64,000 bases of DNA from SIG454 sp045646365 (GCA_045646365.1 JAZRKP010000086.1:1-64000); one strand, 5' to 3'. Counted from the stretch's first letter, positions 1-7,287 are shown. Numbers and translations are program-made. The notes: generated by a model from the sequence alone, not told the origin.

Positions 1-468
1 GATATTCTCTTAAGTATTGCGGAAAGCGGTGCATACAGCGGAACATTCACTCCAAGACCTTATGATTATAAGGAATTTGATGTTGAAGATTTTGCAACAG
101 GATTTATGAGATTAGAAGGCGGAATGACTGTCAACTTCAAATTCTCATGGGCATTAAATCTTCCAACAACAAATCTTGATATGGTAATCTGCGGTGACAA
201 AGGCGGTCTTTCAGTAAATAAAGAAAAGCTTTATAAGAACATCGGAAGATACCAGACAGAGTGCGATATGAAGTGGTTTGATAATGGCGAATATAAAGGT
301 GTTCCGTTTGAACAGCACAGATATATGTACAGAAATATTATGAATACTCTTGAAGGCAAAGAGGAATATCTCATTAAGAAACATCAGAATATTGAAGTTA
401 CAAAAGCGATTGAGTGCTTCTATAAATCTGCGGAAGAACATCGTGAAATCAGAGTTTCTGAACTTTAA
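1..468 (+). CDS. Gfo/Idh/MocA-family oxidoreductase, C-terminal part (truncated by window edge)
   Basis: The reading frame is open from base 1 and ends at a TAA at 466-468, giving about 155 residues of a longer protein whose N-terminal NAD(P)-binding Rossmann domain lies outside the window. The visible part matches the C-terminal alpha/beta domain of Gfo/Idh/MocA sugar or inositol dehydrogenases: a 'VEDFATGFMRLEGG' stretch like the family's 'VEDLA...F.RFENG', then 'NFKFSWALN', then a conserved C-terminal helix with 'EVTKAIECFYKSAEEHREI'. Members oxidise or reduce sugars, inositols or related cyclic substrates; the substrate cannot be told from this fragment. A terminator hairpin lies 33 bases after the stop, so this is the end of its transcript. 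The following carbohydrate-related remnant hints at a former sugar-use locus. Confidence 0.8.
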   Translation, partial: DILLSIAESGAYSGTFTPRPYDYKEFDVEDFATGFMRLEGGMTVNFKFSWALNLPTTNLDMVICGDKGGLSVNKEKLYKNIGRYQTECDMKWFDNGEYKGVPFEQHRYMYRNIMNTLEGKEEYLIKKHQNIEVTKAIECFYKSAEEHREIRVSEL

Positions 469-500
469 AAAGTTACAGGCAGGGATTATTCCCTGCCTCA

Positions 501-538
501 GACCACTGACAAAGTCAAAGTCGGTGGTCATTTTTTTT
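501..538 (+). terminator. Intrinsic terminator after the oxidoreductase gene
   Basis: A 10-bp stem (GACCACTGAC / GTCGGTGGTC with one G-T pair) with a 9-base loop is followed by eight T residues. A smaller inverted repeat (GGCAGGGA / TCCCTGCC) sits just upstream at 478-497. Confidence 0.85.
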
Positions 539-541
539 CGA

Positions 542-1339
542 AAAAGCCTTGAGTTTGAGAAGAAAAGAATACCAAACAGAGTTCTGACACATGTTAGTAT
601 CTCAAAAGACAGAAAAATGATTGCCCTTGATACATTTTCGGGAGATAAGTCAAATGTTGCGGTGGGTTATCTCGAAACAGGAGAGAAAAAAACTTTCTTC
701 AGAACTGCGGGGATTTATAATCATGCAATGTTCTCTCCTACCGAGAATAGTCTTATGCTGTTAGAACAGGACGGGTGGACAGATTTATATTCAGATGAAC
801 ATTTTGTATTTTTAAACAGAATGTGGCTTTTGGATGTAGAAAAGGAAACATTTGAGGCAGTTATTCCAAACAGTTGGTTTGCTCATGGCTCAAAAATTGC
901 ACACGATTTCTGGGCGCTTGACGGAACTCTATGCTATATTGATTATGATAAAGGTGCTTATGAATGTGATGTAAAAACAGGTGAGCATACACATATGTGG
1001 AAAAGACCTGTTTGTCACTCTCATACAAATTATGACAGAAGTATGTGGGTAGCAGACCAGACACCTTATCAATGGAAAGATATTCCTTGCAGAGTGATTT
1101 TTTATGACAGAGAAACAAATATTTTGTTCGGCTACATAGAACTTGAAAATGATGAAGATGCAAAAATCAGAGGACTTCACGCTGCAACAATGCTTGCAGG
1201 AAGGTTTAACCCTAACGGTAATTTCTTAAGAGCCTGGTCAGTTAATAATAGATTAGGCGATGAGGTAACAGGTTATGCAATAATTGATTGTATGCTTAAT
1301 CTCCCTTTGTTTTCTTGTGTTTTGTTATCAGATTTTTAG
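542..1339 (+). pseudogene. 5'-truncated WD40-like beta-propeller gene remnant (oligogalacturonate-lyase-like)
   Basis: The frame is open through here and encodes propeller-like repeats: 'LTHVSISKDRKMIALDTFSGD', 'HAMFSPTENSLMLLEQDG', 'NRMWLLDVEKETFEAV', 'GKIAHDFWALDG'-like and 'CHSHTNYDRSMWVADQTP'. The pattern resembles the oligogalacturonide-lyase / pectate-lyase-22 propeller family. The recognisable part begins immediately after the preceding terminator. It has no ribosome-binding site and no start codon before the Met at about 617; the ATG at 350 that would open the frame lies inside the oxidoreductase gene and is not credible. The 3' end also looks cut, since after 'EVTGYAII' the residues lose family character and stop at 1337-1339. 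I read it as a gene that lost its 5' and perhaps 3' ends. The substrate assignment is tentative. Confidence 0.6.
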
Positions 1340-1405
1340 AGAAAACCTCCCATCAGAGCCCCTCGAATCTGTGTTTTAAATCTCAAATAGGATTTTATGA
1401 ATTAA

Positions 1406-1434
1406 TTGACATTGTATGGCTGTGGTGTTATAAT
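1406..1434 (+). promoter_or_regulatory. Perfect-consensus sigma-A promoter with no intact gene downstream
   Basis: TTGACA at 1406-1411 and TATAAT at 1429-1434 are separated by exactly 17 bases. The first downstream ATG with a plausible context (1502) opens only a 14-codon frame ending at 1546, so the promoter appears orphaned or drives a short RNA that ends at the 1764-1801 terminator. Confidence 0.75.
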
Positions 1435-1763
1435 ATAAGTATAGTTTTAATGGTTGATTTGATCTGTACGAAAAAATTTACGAAAATTGCCGGGTAAAAG
1501 TATGAAAAGAATTAAAAATATATGGAAAATTACAGTGATGAGTTAACACATACTTGTTGTATATTGTAGTAATGCGACACTGATGATACAATATATAGTG
1601 TATAAATGGATAATATTCTGTATTTGTGTTATTCCCGACAATGAAGCCGTTGGATAAGTAATTTGGCTTAAAACAGGCTATTTCAAGTATTTTACAAGGT
1701 TGATATTTGTTATTTTACGACAGAGTTACGACAAATGACGAGCCTTGATATAGTAAATCATTA

Positions 1764-1801
1764 GGACATTATCACTATTATTTGGTGGTGGTGTCCTTTT
1801 T
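1764..1801 (+). terminator. Intrinsic terminator in the degenerate stretch
   Basis: A 12-bp stem (GGACATTATCAC with GTGGTGGTGTCC, all pairs allowed when G-T is counted) with a 9-base loop is followed by five T residues. It would end a transcript of about 360 bases from the orphan promoter at 1406-1434. Confidence 0.7.
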
Positions 1802-1907
1802 GTTTGTACGGAGTGGTGTAAATCTGTACCAGGGAGAAGAGATACAAATAACCCCAGCGGTTGAGGAAACATTTATCGGAATAAAAAGTTTCATTGATAA
1901 AAAGTAA
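1797..1907 (+). pseudogene. Possible C-terminal gene remnant
   Basis: A frame ending in TAA at 1905-1907 encodes 'GVNLYQGEEIQITPAVEE' followed by 'TFIGIKSFIDKK', which reads like a real amphipathic C-terminus rather than random translation. It has no start codon or ribosome-binding site and begins at the terminator. I do not recognise the family. It may be the 3' end of a gene whose body was deleted. Confidence 0.3.
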
Positions 1908-2002
1908 TAATTTATGAGGATTTTGGAAATAGATATAAATTTGTTTTGATAACTAAATATCCATAGATTTGATGGTTACTCCCAACTAATGACAAAGAGC
2001 AT

Positions 2003-2038
2003 AAAAAATCCCGATTTCTTAACGAAATCGGGATTTTT
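2003..2038 (-). terminator. Terminator of the rplJ-rplL transcript
   Basis: A perfect 15-bp inverted repeat (2004-2018 with 2024-2038, loop TTAAC) has an A-tract on its left, which gives a U-tract on the minus strand. It would also work on the plus strand. It closes the ribosomal transcript about 50 bases after the rplL stop. Confidence 0.85.
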
Positions 2039-2086
2039 CGCGTTAAAGCGGAATAAACGACCGCTTATTTAACTTTGAAAGTAGAA

Positions 2087-2458
2087 TTACTTAAGTTCGA
2101 TTGTTGCGCCTGCTTCTTCGAGCTTAGCCTTCATAGCTTCAGCTTCGTCCTTAGCAACAGCTTCCTTAAGAGTTGTTGGTGCGCCTTCAACAGCAGCCTT
2201 AGCTTCACCAAGTCCGAGACCTGTGATGTCCTTAACAGCCTTGATTGTAGGCATCTTCTTGTCAGCAGCAAATCCTGTGAGAACTACATCGAATTCTGTC
2301 TTTTCTTCAGCAGCAGGACCAGCAGCAGCACCGCCAGCAACCATAACAGGAGCAGCAGCAGATACGCCAAACTCTTCTTCAAGAGCCTTTACTAAATCGT
2401 TTACTTCTAAAAGTGTAAGTGTTTTAATTTCTTCAACTAACTTCATAACATCAGCCAT
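2087..2458 (-). CDS. rplL: Ribosomal protein bL12 (L7/L12)
   Basis: This is the multi-copy stalk protein that recruits and stimulates translational GTPases on the 50S subunit. The 123 residues show the N-terminal dimerisation helices, an Ala/Gly/Pro-rich flexible hinge around residues 33-52, and the C-terminal factor-binding domain with the conserved 'IKAVKDITGLGLGEAKAAVE' region. The length is normal. A Shine-Dalgarno GGAGG lies just upstream of the ATG at 2458. It follows rplJ by 66 bases in the same transcript and is the last gene before the terminator. In most Firmicutes rpoB and rpoC come next, but here they do not. Confidence 0.97.
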   Translation of the reverse strand: MADVMKLVEEIKTLTLLEVNDLVKALEEEFGVSAAAPVMVAGGAAAGPAAEEKTEFDVVLTGFAADKKMPTIKAVKDITGLGLGEAKAAVEGAPTTLKEAVAKDEAEAMKAKLEEAGATIELK

Positions 2459-2524
2459 TTTAAAAATCCTCCGTTTTTTTAAATATTTTGGGGCCTTTTG
2501 CCCATAATTTACTTTTAATAATAA

Positions 2525-3022
2525 TTACTCAGCGTCTTTTTTAGCAATAGCATCCAAAGCACGAACCAAGTTTCCGATAGGAGCCTGTAAGCTTCCCATC
2601 ATCTTGGAAATAAGAACTTCCTTAGAAGGAATACTTGCGTAAACCTTAACCTCATTTGCGTCGATTACTTTACCGTCAACAAAACCTGCTTTAATTTCGA
2701 GCTGTTCGTTGTTCTTAGCGAACTCAACCAAAATTTTAGCTGGAGCAACAACATCTGTGTCGCTTGTTGCAAGAGCAGTTGGTCCGTGTAAAACAGAATC
2801 AAGCTCTCCAAGACCTACTTCGTTAGCGGCGAAACGAGTTAAAGTATTCTTAACGATAGAATATTCAACACCAGCTTCACGGAGCTGTTTACGAAGTTCT
2901 GTATCCTGAGCAACAGTTAAACCTCTGTAGTCGGCAATAACACCTGCCTGAGCATTCTTAAGTCTTTCTGTAATAGTAGCAACAACTGTCTTTTTGTTCT
3001 CTAAAACTTTTGCACTTGGCAT
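2525..3022 (-). CDS. rplJ: Ribosomal protein uL10
   Basis: uL10 anchors the bL12 dimers to the 50S stalk base beside uL11. The 165-residue protein starts 'MPSAKVLENKK', contains the typical 'IADYRGLTVAQDTELRKQLR' and 'VVKNTLTRFA'-like segments, and ends in the helical bL12-binding tail. A longer frame exists upstream, but the ATG at 3020-3022 is preceded by AAAGGAGG at ideal spacing and matches family starts. The longer version would translate the regulatory leader. Expression is probably autoregulated through the L10 leader and attenuator between this gene and rplA. Confidence 0.96.
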   Translation of the reverse strand: MPSAKVLENKKTVVATITERLKNAQAGVIADYRGLTVAQDTELRKQLREAGVEYSIVKNTLTRFAANEVGLGELDSVLHGPTALATSDTDVVAPAKILVEFAKNNEQLEIKAGFVDGKVIDANEVKVYASIPSKEVLISKMMGSLQAPIGNLVRALDAIAKKDAE

Positions 3023-3065
3023 AAAATTTCCTCCTTTCAAAGTTTCAATCCTAAAGGATCGATAT

Positions 3066-3093
3066 GAAAAATCCCTCGCAGACACGAGGGATT
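3066..3093 (-). terminator. Attenuator-type terminator ahead of rplJ
   Basis: On the minus strand, AATCCCTCG and CGAGGGATT form a perfect 9-bp stem with a 6-base loop, followed by a run of U (A-tract at 3067-3071). It sits between the L10 leader core and the rplJ ribosome-binding site, so it would stop transcription after rplA unless the leader folds otherwise. This is the expected place for an L10-controlled attenuator. Confidence 0.8.
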
Positions 3094-3109
3094 ACAAATT
3101 CATAAGAAT

Positions 3110-3165
3110 TTATCAAATCTCCTCGGCAGGATTTACGGCAAAGCCACCTGCTGTCTGCGGAAAAT
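3110..3165 (-). promoter_or_regulatory. Ribosomal protein L10 leader
   Basis: The minus strand reads CCGCAGACAGCAGGTG, a short hairpin, then TAAATCCTGCCGAGG. This is the hallmark of the L10 leader found upstream of rplJ-rplL in Firmicutes: AGACAGCAGGTG...CCTGCC(G)AGG, with AGCAGG pairing to CCTGC around a GCTTTGC-type loop. It binds the L10(L12) complex, and here it is followed directly by the terminator hairpin at 3066-3093. Confidence 0.85.
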
Positions 3166-3182
3166 ATTCAACTGATTAAAAA

Positions 3183-3878
3183 TTAACCTTCAATCTTTGA
3201 TGTGTTAATCTTAATACCGGGGCCCATTGTTGTTGCAATGGTAACAGATCTTAAATACTGACCTTTTGCAGCAGCCGGACGAGCCTTAACGATAGCGCCC
3301 ATTAAAGCGTTAAAGTTTTCTGTAAGCTTTTCAGGTCCGAAAGATGCTTTGCCTAAAGGACAGTGGATAATGTTTGTCTTATCCAATCTGTATTCAATTT
3401 TACCTGACTTGATTTCGCTGATAGCCTTAGCAACATCAGGAGTAACTGTGCCAGCCTTCGGGTTTGGCATAAGGCCCTTAGGACCAAGTGTCTTACCGAT
3501 ACGACCAACAACACCCATCATATCTGGTGTTGCAACAACGATATCAAAGTCAAACCAGTTCTCAGACTGAATCTTCTGAACTAAATCCTCAGCACCTACA
3601 TAATCAGCGCCTGCAGCCTTAGCTTCTTCAGCCTTGCCTTCTCTTGCAAATACGAGAACGCGAACTTTTTTACCTGTTCCGTTAGGAAGAACAACAGCAC
3701 CTCTAACCTGCTGGTCAGCGTGTCTTGAGTCAACACCTAACTTAACATGAATTTCAACTGTTTCGTCAAACTTAGCTTTAGCGGTCTGGCAAACAAGACC
3801 CATTGCTTCGTTTGAATCGTATAATTTGCCTTTTTCAAGAAGCTTAACGCTATCCTGATACTTTTTACCCATTTTCAT
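3183..3878 (-). CDS. rplA: Ribosomal protein uL1
   Basis: uL1 forms the mobile L1 stalk that handles E-site tRNA, and in bacteria it represses its own operon by binding mRNA. The 231 residues have the expected two-domain layout, with 'VKLGVDSRHADQQVRG' early, 'VLVFAREGKAEEAKAAGAD' in the middle, and the signature 'GRIGKTLGPKGLMPNPKAGTV'. The first of two close ATGs (3878) has AGGAGG seven bases upstream and is preferred over the one two codons later. It follows rplK by 63 bases. A likely L1-binding site lies before rplK. Confidence 0.97.
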   Translation of the reverse strand: MKMGKKYQDSVKLLEKGKLYDSNEAMGLVCQTAKAKFDETVEIHVKLGVDSRHADQQVRGAVVLPNGTGKKVRVLVFAREGKAEEAKAAGADYVGAEDLVQKIQSENWFDFDIVVATPDMMGVVGRIGKTLGPKGLMPNPKAGTVTPDVAKAISEIKSGKIEYRLDKTNIIHCPLGKASFGPEKLTENFNALMGAIVKARPAAAKGQYLRSVTIATTMGPGIKINTSKIEG

Positions 3879-3941
3879 TAAATTTCCTCCTATAGTGGTT
3901 ATTGCAGGGCATATGCCCCTCCCACATTGTTAACCGTCAGA

Positions 3942-4367
3942 TTATTCTTCAACGGTAACGCCCATTGATCTTGCTGTACCAGCGATCATAGACATTGCTG
4001 CCTCAAGTGATGCTGCGTTAAGATCAGGCATTTTCTGTGTAGCGATTGCTTCGATATCAGCTTTAGAAATCTGAGCAACCTTATTCTTGTTCGGAACACC
4101 GCTTCCGCTCTGGATTTTGCAAGCCTTCTTAATAAGAACCGCAGCCGGCGGAGTCTTAGTGATGAATGAGAAGGATCTATCCTGGTAAACTGTGATAACA
4201 ACCGGGATAACAAGACCTGCGTCATTCTTTGTTCTTTCATTGAACTGCTTACAGAAGTCCATGATGTTAACACCGTGCTGACCGAGAGCCGGACCAACTG
4301 GTGGTGCAGGAGTAGCTTTCATAGCTTCAATCTGCAATTTGATGTAACCTGTGATTTTCTGAGCCAT
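3942..4367 (-). CDS. rplK: Ribosomal protein uL11
   Basis: uL11 binds the GTPase-associated region of 23S rRNA together with uL10. The 141-residue length is standard. Family features are 'IKLQIEAMKATPAPPVGPALGQHGVNI' near the N-terminus, the proline-rich linker 'KTPPAAVLIKKA' around residue 73 and the C-terminal RNA-binding domain ending 'AGTARSMGVTVEE'. The Shine-Dalgarno GGGAGGTG is close to the ATG. The gene is second in the nusG-rplK-rplA run, and its 5' leader carries an L1-stalk mimic. Confidence 0.97.
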   Translation of the reverse strand: MAQKITGYIKLQIEAMKATPAPPVGPALGQHGVNIMDFCKQFNERTKNDAGLVIPVVITVYQDRSFSFITKTPPAAVLIKKACKIQSGSGVPNKNKVAQISKADIEAIATQKMPDLNAASLEAAMSMIAGTARSMGVTVEE

Positions 4368-4390
4368 TTACATGACACCTCCCTTTCCAA

Positions 4391-4440
4391 CAAACGTGGT
4401 AATATCGAGATTGCCCCCTGGCAACCCCTCCCACAAACTT
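4391..4440 (-). promoter_or_regulatory. Putative L1-binding site in the rplK leader
   Basis: On the minus strand, GTGG (4431-4434) pairs with CCAC (4396-4399). Between them lie GAG, a second helix GGTTGCC/GGCAATC, and CGATATTA. The same arrangement (GGUGGGAG ... UUGAAAUACCACC) forms the L1-binding element of 23S rRNA helices 76-77. Position before rplK-rplA agrees with known translational feedback by L1. Direct recognition of the motif is by eye; binding is inferred. Confidence 0.65.
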
Positions 4441-4491
4441 GATGCATTGCACCAAATATATAATACAGCGTGTGCTGTGTGGGTAACAAAT

Positions 4492-5010
4492 TTAAATTAT
4501 ATGTTCAACCTGATTGAATTCAAGTTCAACATCTGTATCTCTGCCAAACATAGAAACTTTGGCTTTGATTTTCTGTCTTTCCATAACGATAGCATCGATG
4601 ACACCAACGAAACCTTCCAATGGACCGTATTTAACTCTGATTTTGTCACCAACCTCAAAGTCGATTGTAACAGTACGCTTTTCAAGTCCCATATTGATGA
4701 TTTCCTGCTCGGTGAGAGGAACCGGCTTACTGCCGGGACCAACAAACCCCGTGACACCACGGCAGTTTCTCACAACATACCAGCTTTCATCGGTCATAAT
4801 CATCTTAACGATAACATAACCGGGGAAGAGTTTACGCATAACCGTTTTTTTCTGGTCGTCTTTAATTTCGACAACCTCTTCCATAGGAACGCATATTTCC
4901 TGGATAACATCCTGCATGTTACGATTTTCAATTGTTTTTTCTATATCAGCCTTAACCTTATTCTCGTATCCGGAATAGGTGTGAGCTACATACCATTTTG
5001 CTTCTGCCAT
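4492..5010 (-). CDS. nusG: Transcription termination/antitermination factor NusG
   Basis: NusG binds RNA polymerase, modulates pausing and Rho action, and couples to ribosomal protein uS10. The 172-residue protein begins 'MAEAKWYVAHTYSGYENKVKADIEK', the conserved NGN-domain opening, includes 'PGYVIVKMIMTDESWYVVRNCRGVTGFVG', and ends with the KOW domain 'VKYGPLEGFVGVIDAI'. It lies between secE (32 bases upstream) and rplK. Rho itself is encoded in this window at 45420. Confidence 0.97.
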   Translation of the reverse strand: MAEAKWYVAHTYSGYENKVKADIEKTIENRNMQDVIQEICVPMEEVVEIKDDQKKTVMRKLFPGYVIVKMIMTDESWYVVRNCRGVTGFVGPGSKPVPLTEQEIINMGLEKRTVTIDFEVGDKIRVKYGPLEGFVGVIDAIVMERQKIKAKVSMFGRDTDVELEFNQVEHII

Positions 5011-5042
5011 AAGTGCGGGATTATCCCTTTCCCTCCTAAGTT

Positions 5043-5225
5043 CTACTTAATCAAACTGCCAATGCCCCAAGCGAAAAGCCAATCGAGTGCGGCAATAACA
5101 ACTCCGACAAGTATTACGAAAACAAGCACAATGATAGTGTTCTGTCTGATTTTAGAAAATGACGGCCAAACAACCTTTTTGAATTCGGCTTTGGTGTCGA
5201 TAAACCAGTTCTTAATCTTGCTCAT
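5043..5225 (-). CDS. secE: Preprotein translocase subunit SecE
   Basis: This is the small essential SecYEG clamp subunit. The 60 residues are typical of the single-span Gram-positive form: an amphipathic cytoplasmic helix with 'TKAEFKKVVWPSFSKIRQNT', then one transmembrane segment 'IIVLVFVILVGVVIAALDWLF'. It sits in the conserved rpmG-secE-nusG order. Its partner SecY is encoded at 31194 in the spc operon. Confidence 0.95.
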   Translation of the reverse strand: MSKIKNWFIDTKAEFKKVVWPSFSKIRQNTIIVLVFVILVGVVIAALDWLFAWGIGSLIK

Positions 5226-5253
5226 TTCAATACTCCTTTAAACCTTAGACAAA

Positions 5254-5403
5254 CTATTTTGTTTCCTTGTGCAGAGTGTGCTTTCTGCAGAATCTGCAAT
5301 ATTTGTTCATTTCAAGTCTGTCCGGGTCGTTTTTCTTGTTCTTCATAGTATCGTAGTTTCTCTGTTTGCATTCGCTGCAAGCCAATGTGATTTTAACTCT
5401 CAT
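5254..5403 (-). CDS. rpmG: Ribosomal protein bL33, zinc-binding form
   Basis: A short 49-residue frame starts at the ATG at 5401-5403 and stops with TAG at 5254-5256. The product begins 'MRVKITLACSECKQRNYDT', carries 'MKNKKNDPDRLEMNKYC' in the middle, and ends 'HTLHKETK'. The two CxxC pairs (CSEC near residue 9 and CRFC near residue 36) mark the zinc-containing C+ paralogue of bL33. GAAAGGGTG precedes the start. It is the first gene of the rpmG-secE-nusG-rplKAJL transcript, with a strong promoter about 75 bases upstream. Confidence 0.93.
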   Translation of the reverse strand: MRVKITLACSECKQRNYDTMKNKKNDPDRLEMNKYCRFCRKHTLHKETK

Positions 5404-5479
5404 TTTGTTCACCCTTTCTCTTAAAATCCCTATGGGGATTCGTACAACACAAATAAAGCCTCTTTTCAGAGGTGATATT

Positions 5480-5508
5480 ATTTTATCACGGTTTCATTAT
5501 TTTGTCAA
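5480..5508 (-). promoter_or_regulatory. Promoter of the rpmG-secE-nusG-rpl operon
   Basis: On the minus strand, TTGACA (5503-5508) and TAAAAT (5480-5485) are 17 bases apart. The roughly 75-base leader has two short hairpins (CCTC/GAGG near 5460 and AATCCC/GGGATT near 5426-5441). Confidence 0.8.
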
Positions 5509-5612
5509 TGGGTTTTTGAAAAAAAGTTGCGAATATTTGAAATTTTTCCCGAATAGAATGTTTATAGGGCGTAAATTAACTATATTTTATATTTCTTCTG
5601 AGGTTGAGAAAG

Positions 5613-6611
5613 ATGAAAAACGGACTTAAAATTGCATTTGTTTACATTGGCTTGATTATAGGGGCAGGTTTTGCGTCAGGAAGAGAGATTCTTGAGTATT
5701 TTAATATGCGGAGCAGAACAAATCCTTTTCCTGTGGTTCTTGCTTTTTTTATGTTTGTATTGGTTTCCTACCTTATATTATATAGAACAAAGAAATTGGA
5801 GATAAGTGATTTCGGTGAATTTGTTGATTCTGTTGCGGGACGGTTTGGTGGATTCATAAAAGCTGTGATGTATATATTTATGTTTTGCGGTTTTTTTGTT
5901 ATGTTGTCTGCAGGCGGAGCGTTGTTTGAGAGTGGGTTTAACTGTAATGGAAAGCTTGGGATAATCTTAATGTCCCTGATTTGTTTTTTGGTATTTTCCT
6001 TTGATATAAAAGGGATTGTAGTATTGAATACGGTACTTGTCCCGTTTATGATTATAGGAATTGCATATTTGTCAGTTACTTCAATATTATATAGCAGTGC
6101 TGCAGTGTCGGCATTTCCGTTGGCTGAAAATTCACTTATTTCTGCAGTTTGCTATGTCAGTTATAACACAATAACCGCAGGCGCGGTACTTGTTCCGTTG
6201 TATTCCATACTGGATAGTAAATCAATAAAAGTCGGAGCGATAGTAGGGAGCGGAGCGCTCTGTCTGCTGATTTTCATAATCAGAGCGGCTCTTAATGTGT
6301 ATTATGATAAAATTTTGTATTCTGAAATGCCAATGCTTGATATGGCAGTGTTGCGGGGGAACATCTATAGGCTGGTATACATATTTGTGCTTTTCACCTC
6401 GATTTGCACAACTGCTGTGTCACACGGATTCGGAATTCTGTCCCGATTCCATTTTAAAACAGTACGGGGGAGAGTGATAGGGGCGGCAGTTTTTTGTCTT
6501 GCGGCGTTACCGTTTTCGGATTTGAATTTTTCATTTCTTGTTGCATCACTTTATTCGGTTTTTGGATATATAGGACTGTTGTGGCTGGCAATTCTTGTAA
6601 TAAAAAGATAA
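5613..6611 (+). CDS. YkvI-like polytopic membrane protein
   Basis: The 332-residue product is almost entirely hydrophobic, with about ten predicted membrane segments. It begins 'MKNGLKIAFVYIGLIIGAGFASGREI', which is the characteristic opening of the YkvI family (a distant APC/LeuT-like transporter group with a 'GAGFASG' unwound-helix motif). The substrate is unknown; a sodium-coupled amino-acid-like transporter is only an inference from fold. ATG 5613 is chosen over the TTG at 5604 because GAGG at 5600-5603 has good spacing to it. The gene stands alone between the divergent rpmG promoter and the rplM promoter. Confidence 0.75.
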   Translation: MKNGLKIAFVYIGLIIGAGFASGREILEYFNMRSRTNPFPVVLAFFMFVLVSYLILYRTKKLEISDFGEFVDSVAGRFGGFIKAVMYIFMFCGFFVMLSAGGALFESGFNCNGKLGIILMSLICFLVFSFDIKGIVVLNTVLVPFMIIGIAYLSVTSILYSSAAVSAFPLAENSLISAVCYVSYNTITAGAVLVPLYSILDSKSIKVGAIVGSGALCLLIFIIRAALNVYYDKILYSEMPMLDMAVLRGNIYRLVYIFVLFTSICTTAVSHGFGILSRFHFKTVRGRVIGAAVFCLAALPFSDLNFSFLVASLYSVFGYIGLLWLAILVIKR

Positions 6612-6722
6612 AAATTTTTGACTTGAAGTGTGAGCATAAGAGAGTATAAAAGAGAAAAACGGCGAATTTAAGACCTTGTGGTGTGGTAAATTAATTTCTT
6701 TGAAAAAAATTCAAAAAAAGGG

Positions 6723-6751
6723 TTGACAAAATGGAAATTCCGTATTATAAT
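6723..6751 (+). promoter_or_regulatory. Promoter of rplM-rpsI
   Basis: TTGACA (6723-6728) and TATAAT (6746-6751) are 17 bases apart. Transcription would start a few bases before the L13 leader. Confidence 0.9.
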
Positions 6752-6762
6752 AAACAAGCTTG

Positions 6763-6835
6763 TTAAATTGACAAAGCAGACTGTGGGCAGATGCACACAG
6801 AGAATGTGTCTGTCTGCTCACAGTCCGAAATTTAA
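6763..6835 (+). promoter_or_regulatory. Ribosomal protein L13 leader
   Basis: A long closed hairpin lies between the promoter and rplM: TTAAATT pairs with AATTTAA (6763-6769/6829-6835), GACTGTG with CACAGTC (6779-6785/6819-6825), then GCAGA with TCTGC inside. This matches the position and single-hairpin shape of the Firmicutes L13 leader, at which L13 is thought to regulate its own transcript. Confidence 0.75.
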
Positions 6836-6852
6836 TCAGGAGGTATGTTTAT

Positions 6853-7287
6853 ATGTCAACTTATATGGCAAAAGCAAACGAAGTTGAAAAGAAATGGTAT
6901 ATCATTGATGCTGCCGGTAAGCCTCTCGGCCGTGTTGCTGCAGCTGCTGCAACAATCCTCAGAGGTAAGCACCGTCCTGAGTTCACACCGAACACAGATT
7001 GCGGCGAATATGTTATCGTTATCAACGCAAAAGACGCTGTTTTAACAGGTAATAAGTTATTACAGAAAAAATGGTACAGACACACAGGTTACATCGGTCA
7101 CCTTAAAGAGGTTTCTTATAAAGATCTTATGGCTGACCGTCCTGAAAAGGCTATGGAGCTTGCAATCTCCGGTATGATGCCTCATAACACTCTCGGCAGA
7201 AAGAGCCTTAAGAAACTTAAGGTTTATGCCGGTGCAGAGCATGAACATGAAGCACAGAAACCTGTTATGTGGACAGGCAGAATATAA
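6853..7287 (+). CDS. rplM: Ribosomal protein uL13
   Basis: uL13 is an early-assembly 50S protein. The 144 residues begin 'MSTYMAKANEVEKKWYIIDA', contain 'GKPLGRVAAAAATILRGKHRP' and 'RHTGYIGHLKEVSYKDLM', and end 'QKPVMWTGRI', all standard. ATG 6853 has AGGAGGT nine bases upstream and matches family starts. It is followed by rpsI after 18 bases in the universal rplM-rpsI pair. Confidence 0.97.
   Translation: MSTYMAKANEVEKKWYIIDAAGKPLGRVAAAAATILRGKHRPEFTPNTDCGEYVIVINAKDAVLTGNKLLQKKWYRHTGYIGHLKEVSYKDLMADRPEKAMELAISGMMPHNTLGRKSLKKLKVYAGAEHEHEAQKPVMWTGRI

Larger units (their letters stand above)
1340..2002. other. Gene-poor degenerate stretch
   Basis: No coding region with a ribosome-binding site and credible length is visible in these roughly 660 bases on either strand. 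The stretch holds a perfect promoter (1406-1434), a 14-codon frame (1502-1546), a pair of TTACGACA direct repeats near 1715-1735, a terminator (1764-1801) and what looks like the 3' end of a lost gene (1797-1907). It sits where rpoBC would normally follow rplL, so it is probably a scar of rearrangement. Confidence 0.55.

Noticed and set aside
350..541. Upstream extension of the propeller frame to an ATG at 350
   Set aside because: It lies inside the oxidoreductase gene in another phase and crosses a terminator; no ribosome-binding site.
1715..1740. Phage attachment site
   Set aside because: Only two short direct repeats are seen, and there is no integrase or tRNA gene in the window.
4372..5241. 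289-codon plus-strand frame
   Set aside because: It is the antisense of nusG and secE and its translation has no family character.
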